Assembly: GCA_018334775.1 (NCBI GenBank)
Contig: JAGXLJ010000043.1
Coordinates: forward strand, 1 to 8,012
Length of the DNA: 8,012 nt
From: Halodesulfurarchaeum sp.
GTDB lineage: Archaea; Halobacteriota; Halobacteria; Halobacteriales; Halobacteriaceae
Reading direction: 5' to 3'
This document shows positions 1 to 6,059 of this stretch, piece by piece. Both the position numbers and the translations under genes were made by a program. Every line of letters begins with the position of its first letter. The first letter of the stretch is position 1. The notes beneath the pieces are model-generated. The model searched no databases and was not told the DNA's origin. It saw only the letters and a program-made list of their open reading frames with translations.

Positions 1-127
1 GGGGCGAAAACAATCCGAGGAGCAATAGCTGGTTTCGGATTACGCCGGTCAGGAAGGCGGCCACGACGAAGGCGACAGTGAGCGCAAGTCTGGCTCGTGG
101 GTCGAATTGGGGCGGCGTCGCGGTCAT
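1..127 (-). CDS. ecfT: ECF transporter transmembrane coupling protein EcfT (5' part, cut by window edge)
   Basis: The reverse complement from 127 opens with ATG and reads 42 codons to the window edge without a stop. It begins MTATPPQFDPRARLAL and runs into a hydrophobic stretch (about residues 14-38). A DPR-x-(K/R)-L motif followed at once by the first membrane helix is the usual start of EcfT/CbiQ proteins, which span the membrane and couple the two ATPases to the S component. The start overlaps the stop of the preceding ATPase gene (ATGA), so it is translationally coupled and is the last visible gene of the S-A-A-T operon. About five sixths of the protein is missing, including the coupling helices that contact the ATPases. 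The family call rests on the N-terminus plus operon context. Confidence 0.82.
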   Translation of the reverse strand, partial: MTATPPQFDPRARLALTVAFVVAAFLTGVIRNQLLLLGLFSP

Positions 128-882
128 GGCTCATCCTCCAGGAACGACACCGCCTCCGAAACGGTGGTTGGAGCCGGTTCGACCCCGCGTTCCCGAGCCC
201 AGACCACAGGACGGGGCGTGGGAAGCCCGATCGCCTCCAGACCGAATTCGGGATCGTTGAGAACCGCCTCAGTTGGGCCCTGTCGCTCGAGACCGGCATC
301 CGAAAGGACGACCACCGAGTCGGCGTAGCGCCAGGCGAAATCCGTGTCGTGAGTGACCAGCACGACCGTCCGCTTGATGCGCTTGATTCGGTCTCCGAGG
401 CGGTCCAGCCCGCTCATATCGAGGCCACTCGTGGGTTCGTCGAGGGCGACCACATCGGGGTTGCCGGAGAGGACAGCGGCGATGGTGACAAGCCGTTTTT
501 CGCCCTCGGAGAGTGAGTAGGGATCTCGCTCGGCGAGGTGTTCGATGTTCAGTTGGTCCAGTGCGTCTTGCACCCGTTCGTCCACAGACAGGCCCCGGTT
601 CGTAGGGAAGAAGGCGACCTCGGATTCAACCGACTGAGCGAACAATCCATCTGCGGGCGTTTCGGGTGCGAGGCCGACAGCTGGATCGTCCTCACCGCTG
701 ACCCGGATCTCGCCACTGGTCGGTTCGATCAGGCCCGCGAGTAATCTGAGCAACGTCGTTTTCCCCGTTCCGTTGGCCCCCAAAACGGCGACCGTCTGTC
801 CGCTTTCCAGGCTGACCGAGAGGTCCTCGAAGACCGTTGGGCCGTCTTCGAATTCGAATCCGATGTTTCGGATCTCGATCAC
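124..882 (-). CDS. ecfA: ECF transporter ATP-binding protein (second ATPase of operon, degenerate Q-loop)
   Basis: This 252-residue ABC ATPase powers vitamin uptake together with the upstream ATPase and EcfT. Visible motifs are Walker A GANGTGKT (35-42), signature LSEGEKR (124-130), Walker B VVALDEP (144-150, catalytic E149), D-loop SGLD (152-155) and switch H178. The Q-loop is unusual: the segment aligning with the family's VFQNPDDQLF reads APETPADGLF (72-81), so the Gln is replaced by E74, and the signature has Glu where LSGGQ has the first Gly. The start is GTG at 882, 3 bp after the stop of the other ATPase, and the gene overlaps ecfT by 4 bp. The C-terminal region after about residue 215 is the short extension typical of EcfA/CbiO. 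The ABC ATPase call is near certain; the ECF assignment comes from the operon. Confidence 0.93.
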   Translation of the reverse strand: MIEIRNIGFEFEDGPTVFEDLSVSLESGQTVAVLGANGTGKTTLLRLLAGLIEPTSGEIRVSGEDDPAVGLAPETPADGLFAQSVESEVAFFPTNRGLSVDERVQDALDQLNIEHLAERDPYSLSEGEKRLVTIAAVLSGNPDVVALDEPTSGLDMSGLDRLGDRIKRIKRTVVLVTHDTDFAWRYADSVVVLSDAGLERQGPTEAVLNDPEFGLEAIGLPTPRPVVWARERGVEPAPTTVSEAVSFLEDEP

Positions 883-885
883 AGC

Positions 886-1632
886 TTACTCCTCCGTTAT
901 CGGGACCGAATCGGGAGATTCGCCCTGTGCCAGTGCCACGTCGGTTGCAAATGGGAGCTTGACACCCGCGTCGTTGAGTGGCTGGAGGACCTCCCGGGGT
1001 GGTCCACTCGCATCGATTCGCCCCGCTTCGAGGAGAACGACGCGGTCGACGCTGGAAAGCAACGTTGTCGCGTCGTGTTCCGCCACGAGGAGTGCCGTTT
1101 CACCTTGCAAAGCTTCGATGGCTTCGATCACGAGCCGGCGGTTCCGGTCATCGAGTGGGGCCAGGGGCTCGTCGAGTACCATCAGATCTGGGTCCGTTAC
1201 CAGCGCACCGAGCAACGCGACGAGTGTCGTTTCGCCGCGGGACAGCGAGTCGATTTTCCGGTCGAGCAGCCCGGTTGCAGAGAGTTCCTCCGCCCACGTC
1301 TCGATTCGGTCCTGTATCCGGGCCGGTTCCAGCCCTTGATTTTCCAGCCCGAACGCCACGTCGGCACGGACCCGCTCTCTGACGAGTTGGCGTCGGGGGT
1401 TCTGCATGAGCAGCCCAACGTTTCCATCGCGGGTGCGCTGGCCCGTAACTGAAAGACCGGGTTGGTCCGCAAGGAGTCCGGCGATAGCGGTTCCGAGAAG
1501 CGTTTTCCCGCTGCCCGATGGGCCTGCGAGAAGGACCGTCTCACCCCATTCGATGGAGAGGGAGACATCTCGAACGAGCGTTGTTTCGTCCGTCGCGCGG
1601 ACGGTCAGTTCCTCGACGGTGATGACACTCAT
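886..1632 (-). CDS. ecfA: ECF transporter ATP-binding protein (first ATPase of operon)
   Basis: This 248-residue ABC ATPase is the partner of the following one. Motifs: Walker A GPSGSGKT (37-44), Q-loop MQNP with Q77, signature LSRGE (130-134), Walker B LMVLDEP (150-156, catalytic E155), D-loop LAPLDD (157-162) and switch H186. NPRRQL and DVAFGLEN (91-98) match the stretch after the Q-loop that is characteristic of EcfA/CbiO ATPases, which sit on coupling helices of EcfT. Unlike its partner it keeps the Q-loop glutamine, so the two would form an asymmetric heterodimer. ATG at 1632 overlaps the S-component stop (ATGA), indicating translational coupling. The two ATPases are clearly different sequences and not a recent duplication. 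Confidence 0.93.
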   Translation of the reverse strand: MSVITVEELTVRATDETTLVRDVSLSIEWGETVLLAGPSGSGKTLLGTAIAGLLADQPGLSVTGQRTRDGNVGLLMQNPRRQLVRERVRADVAFGLENQGLEPARIQDRIETWAEELSATGLLDRKIDSLSRGETTLVALLGALVTDPDLMVLDEPLAPLDDRNRRLVIEAIEALQGETALLVAEHDATTLLSSVDRVVLLEAGRIDASGPPREVLQPLNDAGVKLPFATDVALAQGESPDSVPITEE

Positions 1633-2132
1633 CTGAGTTCGGGAAGCCGGCCTTCAAGGGCCTTCGAGAGCGGGACGGAGAGCGCAAACCCGACCGCAGC
1701 CTGGAGGATGTCGGTCGGGAGTTCAAGGAATATCGCCGCTGGGATTCCCTCGACAACAGCCCGAGCGAGCACATAGCCCGCGATCATGATTGGCGCTCCG
1801 GCTGCGACCGCGATCGCTTTACTTCGGAGACTCGCCCCAGCTAAGTGGCCCACGATGTAACCTTCGATCCCCTTCACGACGAGCGTAACGGGGGCGTACA
1901 TGGGAAACCCGAGAATGACGTCGGCCGTGGCGGCACCGATCCCACCTGACAGTCCGGCAACTGTGCCGCCAAAGAGAAACGCGGCGGTATAGATAATCAC
2001 TTCTCCGAAGTTCAGATACCCGATCCCCAATGGAATCGAGATCACCATCGTTGCGACCGCGACTGCTGCCGCGATAATAGCACTCAGGGCCACGGTCGTG
2101 GCGTCAAAATCGAACCGACTCTCAGTTGGCAT
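1629..2132 (-). CDS. ECF transporter S component (substrate-binding membrane protein)
   Basis: This 167-residue, very hydrophobic protein has about five to six predicted membrane segments (roughly 12-34, 42-64, 66-84, 86-100, 106-128, 138-156). The YLNFGE motif (39-44), the glycine-rich FGGTVAGLSGG stretch (54-64) and KGIEGYIVGHL (87-97) resemble the ECF S-component family that includes riboflavin-, pyridoxine- and HMP-type proteins (PF07155-like). S components bind a vitamin or precursor in the membrane and deliver it to the EcfA-A'-T module. This one is the first gene of the operon and is probably the dedicated (group I) binding subunit. No riboswitch or linked biosynthesis gene is seen, so the substrate cannot be assigned. 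A TATA-like box 25 bp upstream of the ATG makes a leaderless mRNA likely. Confidence 0.85.
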   Translation of the reverse strand: MPTESRFDFDATTVALSAIIAAAVAVATMVISIPLGIGYLNFGEVIIYTAAFLFGGTVAGLSGGIGAATADVILGFPMYAPVTLVVKGIEGYIVGHLAGASLRSKAIAVAAGAPIMIAGYVLARAVVEGIPAAIFLELPTDILQAAVGFALSVPLSKALEGRLPELR

Positions 2133-2153
2133 TGCCAGTTGTTCGCGTAGTTG

Positions 2154-2161
2154 GTAATTAG
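2154..2161 (-). promoter_or_regulatory. TATA-like box of the ECF operon
   Basis: On the minus strand this reads CCTAATTA, centred about 25-26 bp before the ATG of the S-component gene. That is the distance expected for a leaderless haloarchaeal transcript starting at or next to the start codon. It is the most AT-rich patch in the divergent intergenic region on this side. Confidence 0.5.
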
Positions 2162-2240
2162 GCCCTTTCGATTCGGGACTGACTAACTCGTTTTCCGATG
2201 GCTCAAAGAAGCCAGTGGGCCCTGCCGGTCCACCAACCCT

Positions 2241-2248
2241 CTTTTATC
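2241..2248 (+). promoter_or_regulatory. TATA-like box of pitA
   Basis: CTTTTATC with TTTTAT at 2242-2247 is centred about 25 bp upstream of the ATG at 2269. This places the transcription start at the start codon (leaderless). It also argues against the upstream in-frame ATG at 2215, which lies before the promoter. Confidence 0.6.
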
Positions 2249-2268
2249 CCGGACGAAAATCAATCCCA

Positions 2269-3654
2269 ATGGCTGACCCACCACCCACGGACGAAGGTTG
2301 GTTCGTACTGCACGACTTTCGCCGCATCGACTGGCCTGCCTGGGAGGATACGCCTAAGGCCCAACAGGAGGCAGCCACCGAGGCCGCAGTCGAGTTCCTC
2401 GAAACGACGGGCGAGGGCCAGGAGGGCGAGACAGCCGTGTTCACCATCACTGGCCAGGAGGCCGATTTGCTCACTATTCACCTGCGTCCGACCCTTGACG
2501 CGATCGAACGGGCGGAGCGGCAGTTCAATCGAACCCCGTTCGGGCGATTCGCGGCACAATCTCGGTCCTTCGTCTCGGTGACGGAGGTCGGTGGGTACAC
2601 GTCACAGGATTACTTCGACGAAGACGCCGAGGCCGATCCGGGGTTGGCCCGCTACATGGAGTCGAAGCTGTACCCCTCGATTCCGGAGGACACGTACGTC
2701 TCGTTTTATCCGATGGGGAAACGTCGCGACCCCGAATACAACTGGTACGACACGCCGATGGAGGACCGTGCCGAAATGATGGCCGAACACGGCGAGACCG
2801 GCAAGGGCTATGCCGGAACGATCACTCAGTACATCACCTCCGGATTCGGCCTCGACGACTGGGAGTGGGGTGTCACCCTTTTCAGCACTGAGGCGACAGC
2901 CCTGAAACGGATCGTCTACGAGATGCGCTTTGACGAAGCAACGGCCAAGTACGGCGAGTTCGGCCCTTTCTTTGTCGGACATCGGTTCCCGGCGGCCGAC
3001 CTGGGTGCGTATATGGACGGGGAGCCTGTCCCATCAGAGAGAGAGGAGGCCGAAGCGGAGACGGAAACCGACTCTGTTCGGGAAACGCTGGCCGAGGAGG
3101 GCGTGTATGCCGGGCAGCCTCGCGGCGAGGACGTCTACGCTGTCGCCCTGTATTCGGAAGCGTCGGTGGACACACTCACCGAGAGGATCGACGGGCTGCG
3201 GTCGAACTTCGAGCACTACGACACCCACGTCTCGACGGCGGTCTATCACTCGCGTGACGACGGGCCAAACGCCGTCGTGAGCATCTGGGACACTCAGTCG
3301 GCTATGGAGACCGCCAGCGGTTTCCTCGCGGACCTTCCGAAGACCGTCGGTCTACCGGGCGACGTCCCGGATGGGTGGGGGACGATGGGGATGTTCTACA
3401 CGGTCAAAGCTGGTCACCGCGAGGAATTCGTCGAAACCTTTGACGGCGTCGTCGAGGCACTCGAAGAGGTCACAGGACATCGGGAGACCGACTTGCTGGT
3501 CAATACTGATGAGGAGAACGACATGTTCATCGCCAGTCAGTGGGAAGCCCGGAATGACGCGATGGGCTTTTTCGAATCCGAAGACTTCCGCGAGACCGTC
3601 TCTGCTGGACGAGAAATGTTGGCAGACCGGCCGCGACACGTTTTTCTGGAGTGA
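2269..3654 (+). CDS. pitA: PitA-type heme protein: coproheme decarboxylase/chlorite dismutase-like domain fused to ABM domains
   Basis: With the start at 2269 the protein has 461 residues. Residues about 9-243 form a chlorite dismutase/HemQ-type domain. The core YPMGKRR, NWY, HGETGKGYAG and FGLDDWEWGVTLF closely follows bacterial HemQ (ChdC), the enzyme that converts iron-coproporphyrin III to heme b by two oxidative decarboxylations. The key HemQ residues are all present with the right spacing: Tyr147 (radical), Lys151, His174 (heme ligand, 27 after Tyr) and Gln187 (distal, 13 after His); true chlorite dismutases have Arg at the distal position. An acidic linker (251-275) leads to a ferredoxin-like segment (about 284-365) and a C-terminal antibiotic-biosynthesis-monooxygenase-like domain (371-461). 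This fusion is known from haloarchaea as PitA. The protein is cytoplasmic, with no signal peptide. It is divergent from the ECF operon, and a regulatory link is unproven. I infer heme synthesis or heme-based redox function, not chlorite breakdown. Confidence 0.92.
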   Translation: MADPPPTDEGWFVLHDFRRIDWPAWEDTPKAQQEAATEAAVEFLETTGEGQEGETAVFTITGQEADLLTIHLRPTLDAIERAERQFNRTPFGRFAAQSRSFVSVTEVGGYTSQDYFDEDAEADPGLARYMESKLYPSIPEDTYVSFYPMGKRRDPEYNWYDTPMEDRAEMMAEHGETGKGYAGTITQYITSGFGLDDWEWGVTLFSTEATALKRIVYEMRFDEATAKYGEFGPFFVGHRFPAADLGAYMDGEPVPSEREEAEAETETDSVRETLAEEGVYAGQPRGEDVYAVALYSEASVDTLTERIDGLRSNFEHYDTHVSTAVYHSRDDGPNAVVSIWDTQSAMETASGFLADLPKTVGLPGDVPDGWGTMGMFYTVKAGHREEFVETFDGVVEALEEVTGHRETDLLVNTDEENDMFIASQWEARNDAMGFFESEDFRETVSAGREMLADRPRHVFLE

Positions 3655-3723
3655 TATCAGTTTGATCGGAGACCACTACTCTCGGGCTTCGACAAGACAG
3701 TTGGGGTGGTTCGATTTACCGTC

Positions 3724-3771
3724 CAATTCGACCGGAATCTACCATTTTCCGGGCCCCAACCGGTCAAATCG
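3724..3771. repeat. Imperfect inverted repeat between pitA and the squalene/phytoene synthase gene
   Basis: CAATTCGACCGG (3724-3735) and CCGGTCAAATCG (3760-3771) are inverted copies with 10 of 12 positions complementary, including a perfect GACCGG/CCGGTC. The arms are 24 bp apart. It could be an operator for the downstream gene or a weak terminator for pitA; there is no T-tract directly after it, which makes the terminator reading less likely. Confidence 0.3.
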
Positions 3772-3813
3772 TTTGGATCCCAGTTTTGTTTTGTGCCGAA
3801 CACGTGGGCAGCG

Positions 3814-3822
3814 TACTTTTTT
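3814..3822 (+). promoter_or_regulatory. TATA-like box for the squalene/phytoene synthase gene
   Basis: TACTTTTTT is the best TATA-like patch upstream. Transcription would start 26-27 bp after its centre, near 3844. That is downstream of the in-frame ATGs at 3706 and 3835, which supports the ATG at 3880 as the start, with a leader of roughly 36 nt. No clear Shine-Dalgarno sequence precedes 3880. Confidence 0.4.
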
Positions 3823-3879
3823 GCGTGGGCCACTATGGTTAGATTGAACGATCTGATAACCGCCACCTTGGCATCCGCT

Positions 3880-4944
3880 ATGAGCCCCGTTTCAAACACA
3901 GAACCTGATCTCGAGTATTGCCACGACACGGTCCAAGAGGTTTCTCGAACGTTCGCACTCACTATCGACGCCCTTGGAGATCCCCTTGCCGACGAAATTT
4001 GTGTCGGCTATCTCCTGTGCCGTATCCCGGACACGATCGAGGACGCGTCCCATATTCCAGTTGCCACCAAGTCAGACCTTCTCCAAACGTTCCGAGCAAC
4101 AGTGGCTTCCACGTCAACGACTACCAGTAACGGGTTTGTCGATGCGATCCAACCGTGGATCTCAACCGGAACGGACTCAGCTGATTGGGACCTCGTCAGG
4201 AACGCACCAACAGTAATTGAGACTTTTGAGGCGTTCGATGCGAAAACGAAAACGGCGATGCGGCAGCCGATTCAGGAACTAACGACTGGAATGATTCGGT
4301 TCGTCGAACGCTACGCCGCTGAGAACGGCCTTCGCATCCAGAGCGACCTCGAGTTGCGGAGTTACACACATTACGTCGCTGGAACCGTCGGGACGATGAT
4401 CACGAATCTTCTCACCCGAGAATCCCTCCCCAAGGAGCAACGTCAGACACTGGAAACGACCAAAGAAGCTTTCGGGCGTCTGCTACAGTTGGTCAATATT
4501 TCAAAAGACGTCTATGAGGACTACACCACCGAGAACAACATCTACCTGCCGGCGGAGTGGCTCGCAAAGGAGGGGGTTCCACAAGCGGAGCTTTTGTCGG
4601 AACGAAACCGAACGGGCGTCACGAGGGTTATCGAACGAGTGCTCACGCGTGCTGAATCCCATCTCTCCCCCGCTCGGGAGTTCATTCAGGCGATGCCAAT
4701 CGAGAGCGGGAATACAGTCGCCGCGTGGGCAATTCCGTATTTGCTGGCCGTCGGAACGCTTCGGGAACTGCAGGCGAATCCAACGAATGCGCTCGAAGCA
4801 GACGCTGTCAAAGTCCCGCGGTCGGAGGTATATGCGATCGCTGCAGCCATCAATGAGACCGGCCGGGCGAATCTGGAAGGCCTTCAACGGATCGTTGCCG
4901 ACCAACGGTTAGACGAGTTTGAGGGACCCATAACTCACGTTTGA
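3880..4944 (+). CDS. Squalene/phytoene synthase family protein (probably squalene synthase)
   Basis: This is a head-to-head prenyl transferase of 354 residues. It condenses two C15 (squalene) or C20 (phytoene) diphosphates. Both Mg-diphosphate motifs are intact: DTIED at 51-55 and DVYED at 210-214. VSRTFALTI (21-29) and THYVAGTVG (163-171) are also family hallmarks; the HYVAG form with His and the overall layout lean towards squalene synthase (FDFT-like) over phytoene synthase, but this is not decisive. A hydrophobic helix (about 278-294) near the C-terminus fits membrane association. The start at 3880 was chosen because similarity begins at DLEYCHDTVQ and the promoter-like element lies too close to the earlier ATGs. 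Third codon positions are less GC-rich than in pitA and the ECF genes. It is convergent with the heliorhodopsin gene. Squalene and carotenoids are membrane lipids of haloarchaea, and retinal also derives from phytoene via lycopene. Confidence 0.9.
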   Translation: MSPVSNTEPDLEYCHDTVQEVSRTFALTIDALGDPLADEICVGYLLCRIPDTIEDASHIPVATKSDLLQTFRATVASTSTTTSNGFVDAIQPWISTGTDSADWDLVRNAPTVIETFEAFDAKTKTAMRQPIQELTTGMIRFVERYAAENGLRIQSDLELRSYTHYVAGTVGTMITNLLTRESLPKEQRQTLETTKEAFGRLLQLVNISKDVYEDYTTENNIYLPAEWLAKEGVPQAELLSERNRTGVTRVIERVLTRAESHLSPAREFIQAMPIESGNTVAAWAIPYLLAVGTLRELQANPTNALEADAVKVPRSEVYAIAAAINETGRANLEGLQRIVADQRLDEFEGPITHV

Positions 4945-5006
4945 GTGGATGAAACGCCTCAATAACTCTCAGAAATGAGGTACTGAAATAGAGAGGGAGA
5001 ATACCC

Positions 5007-5013
5007 TATAAAT
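5007..5013. promoter_or_regulatory. Orphan TATA-like box in the convergent intergenic region
   Basis: TATAAAT stands out between two converging gene ends. It reads as a TATA box on the plus strand (start expected near 5036, antisense to the 3' end of the heliorhodopsin gene) and nearly so on the minus strand. No real ORF follows. The rest of 4945-5078 holds only weak dyads (ACTCA/TGAGT around the stop codon at 4933-4946; CCTCA/TGAGG at 4957-4980). Chance AT-richness is quite possible. Confidence 0.2.
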
Positions 5014-5078
5014 CCCCAATTACGGTTGATGAACGGTTCATAGACTTTGCCGATCCCGACTGTCCACGCTACCGACTC

Positions 5079-5888
5079 TTAGATTGGAGAGTTTAGCGTT
5101 CCGAAGTACACCTGCCAAGCGAGGGCGGACTTGGCCACCAGACTCAGCAGGATGTACATCTTCTCACCAAAGAGGTAGTCTTTCCACCGTGACACTTCCA
5201 GGTATTGCAGGGCCATGTTCAGTGCGAAGAGGTTGAAAAAGACGAAAATCGAAATGTAGATGTAAATGACGAATTGGGGAAACTCACCGCCACTGGCCGT
5301 CACTGAACCGACGAACGTGATCGCTATCGTAATCCATGGCACAAGGCCGGCGATGACGCCAACCCAGTAGGGGGTCCAGTCTGTCTGATTAGTCGATTCG
5401 TTCCGTTGTTCCATTAGGAGTCCGGCGAGATTCATCACCGCAACGAGGCCGAACAGCGCAACGAGCGTTCCGAGGTCCCATACGCCGGCCAGCATTCCGA
5501 TTACGACTATCATCAGGGAGGCGCTGACGGAGTATTCATACCAGCGATACGGATTCATCCCCCTGTCGAGATACGCAGTGTACTTGTCGTACCTGACGGT
5601 GGCGATAATGGTGTGGGCTACCGCAGAAATGAAGAGAAATCCCGCGACGAGCACCGGGAGGTTTGCGTCGACAAACGAGACTGTCTCAGGAAAAATCGAC
5701 TGAGTTTGGGGGTCGAATGCGTAAAGAGTGCGAGTCACCGGCCATAAGACCTTCTCGGCCAGGATAACCATCGCCACTGCCTGCAGAAAGTGAAGGATAG
5801 CCATGACGCTGTTCCACAGTCGGAGCCGGGAGTTCCGAGCTGACTCATCCGGTTGAGAATCGGTTATCGCTATACCCTGTGAGGACAT
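5079..5888 (-). CDS. Heliorhodopsin
   Basis: This 269-residue retinal protein has seven predicted helices. The match to heliorhodopsin is strong across the length: the end LVAKSALAWQVYFGTL carries the retinal Schiff-base lysine (K253), and RWYEYSVSASLMIV in helix C carries the counterion glutamate (E118), corresponding to K241 and E107 of the metagenomic type protein 48C12. H33 (helix A) and H92 (helix B) match the two conserved inner-cavity histidines. GLVPWI (181-186) and FFNLFALNMALQYL (217-230) are also family-like. Type-1 rhodopsin signatures (Asp counterion in RYxDW, DxxxK) are absent, so it is not a bacteriorhodopsin, halorhodopsin or sensory rhodopsin. Heliorhodopsins sit inverted in the membrane with the N-terminus inside; their role is unsettled and no ion pumping is expected. 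The ATG at 5888 was preferred over an upstream in-frame start at 5990, since the extension lacks similarity and crosses the promoter. No transducer or kinase gene is adjacent. Confidence 0.94.
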   Translation of the reverse strand: MSSQGIAITDSQPDESARNSRLRLWNSVMAILHFLQAVAMVILAEKVLWPVTRTLYAFDPQTQSIFPETVSFVDANLPVLVAGFLFISAVAHTIIATVRYDKYTAYLDRGMNPYRWYEYSVSASLMIVVIGMLAGVWDLGTLVALFGLVAVMNLAGLLMEQRNESTNQTDWTPYWVGVIAGLVPWITIAITFVGSVTASGGEFPQFVIYIYISIFVFFNLFALNMALQYLEVSRWKDYLFGEKMYILLSLVAKSALAWQVYFGTLNSPI

Positions 5889-5920
5889 TGGTATCCGTAA
5901 GATTTCCAACTGCTCAGGAA

Positions 5921-5927
5921 TATATCT
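5921..5927 (-). promoter_or_regulatory. TATA box of the heliorhodopsin gene
   Basis: On the minus strand this reads AGATATA, centred about 36 bp before the ATG at 5888. Transcription would start near 5898, giving a leader of about 10 nt. The GGAGGTG block next to it (5931-5937) reads on the plus strand and is not part of this gene's leader. Confidence 0.55.
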
Positions 5928-6059
5928 ATGGGAGGTGGTAGCATGGCACCGATAAATTCGCTGTCGACAGTTCCCAGAAAAGCTGGCCAAGACTGTAGGC
6001 TCATCCAGACATTTGGACTGACGGTCCCGCTATTAATTTGAGCAACGGAGCAGCGCTTG

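Noticed and set aside
97..516. Long plus-strand ORFs opposite the two ATPase genes (also 773-1339 and 978-1382)
   Set aside because: They are open frames created by GC-rich codons of the real minus-strand ABC ATPase genes, with no domain pattern.
2215..2268. N-terminal extension of pitA from an ATG at 2215
   Set aside because: The stretch contains the TATA-like box of the gene and has no family similarity; ATG 2269 fits a leaderless start.
2269..3654. Genuine chlorite dismutase
   Set aside because: The distal residue is Gln187 in place of the Arg needed for chlorite chemistry, and the Tyr/Lys pair of coproheme decarboxylases is present.
3706..3879. N-terminal extension of the squalene/phytoene synthase from ATG 3706 or 3835
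   Set aside because: Family similarity starts after 3880, and the likely promoter lies within or too close to these starts.
3657..3962. Minus-strand ORF of 101 codons between pitA and the synthase
   Set aside because: It covers the promoter region and the start of the synthase, and its product has no recognisable pattern.
5079..5888. Type-1 microbial rhodopsin (proton or chloride pump, sensory rhodopsin)
   Set aside because: Helix C has a Glu in WYEYS where pumps have the Asp/Thr motifs, and the lysine context LVAKSALAWQ is that of heliorhodopsins.
5889..5990. 34-residue N-terminal extension of heliorhodopsin
   Set aside because: It crosses the TATA box, has no hydrophobic or conserved pattern, and the 269-residue form matches family length.
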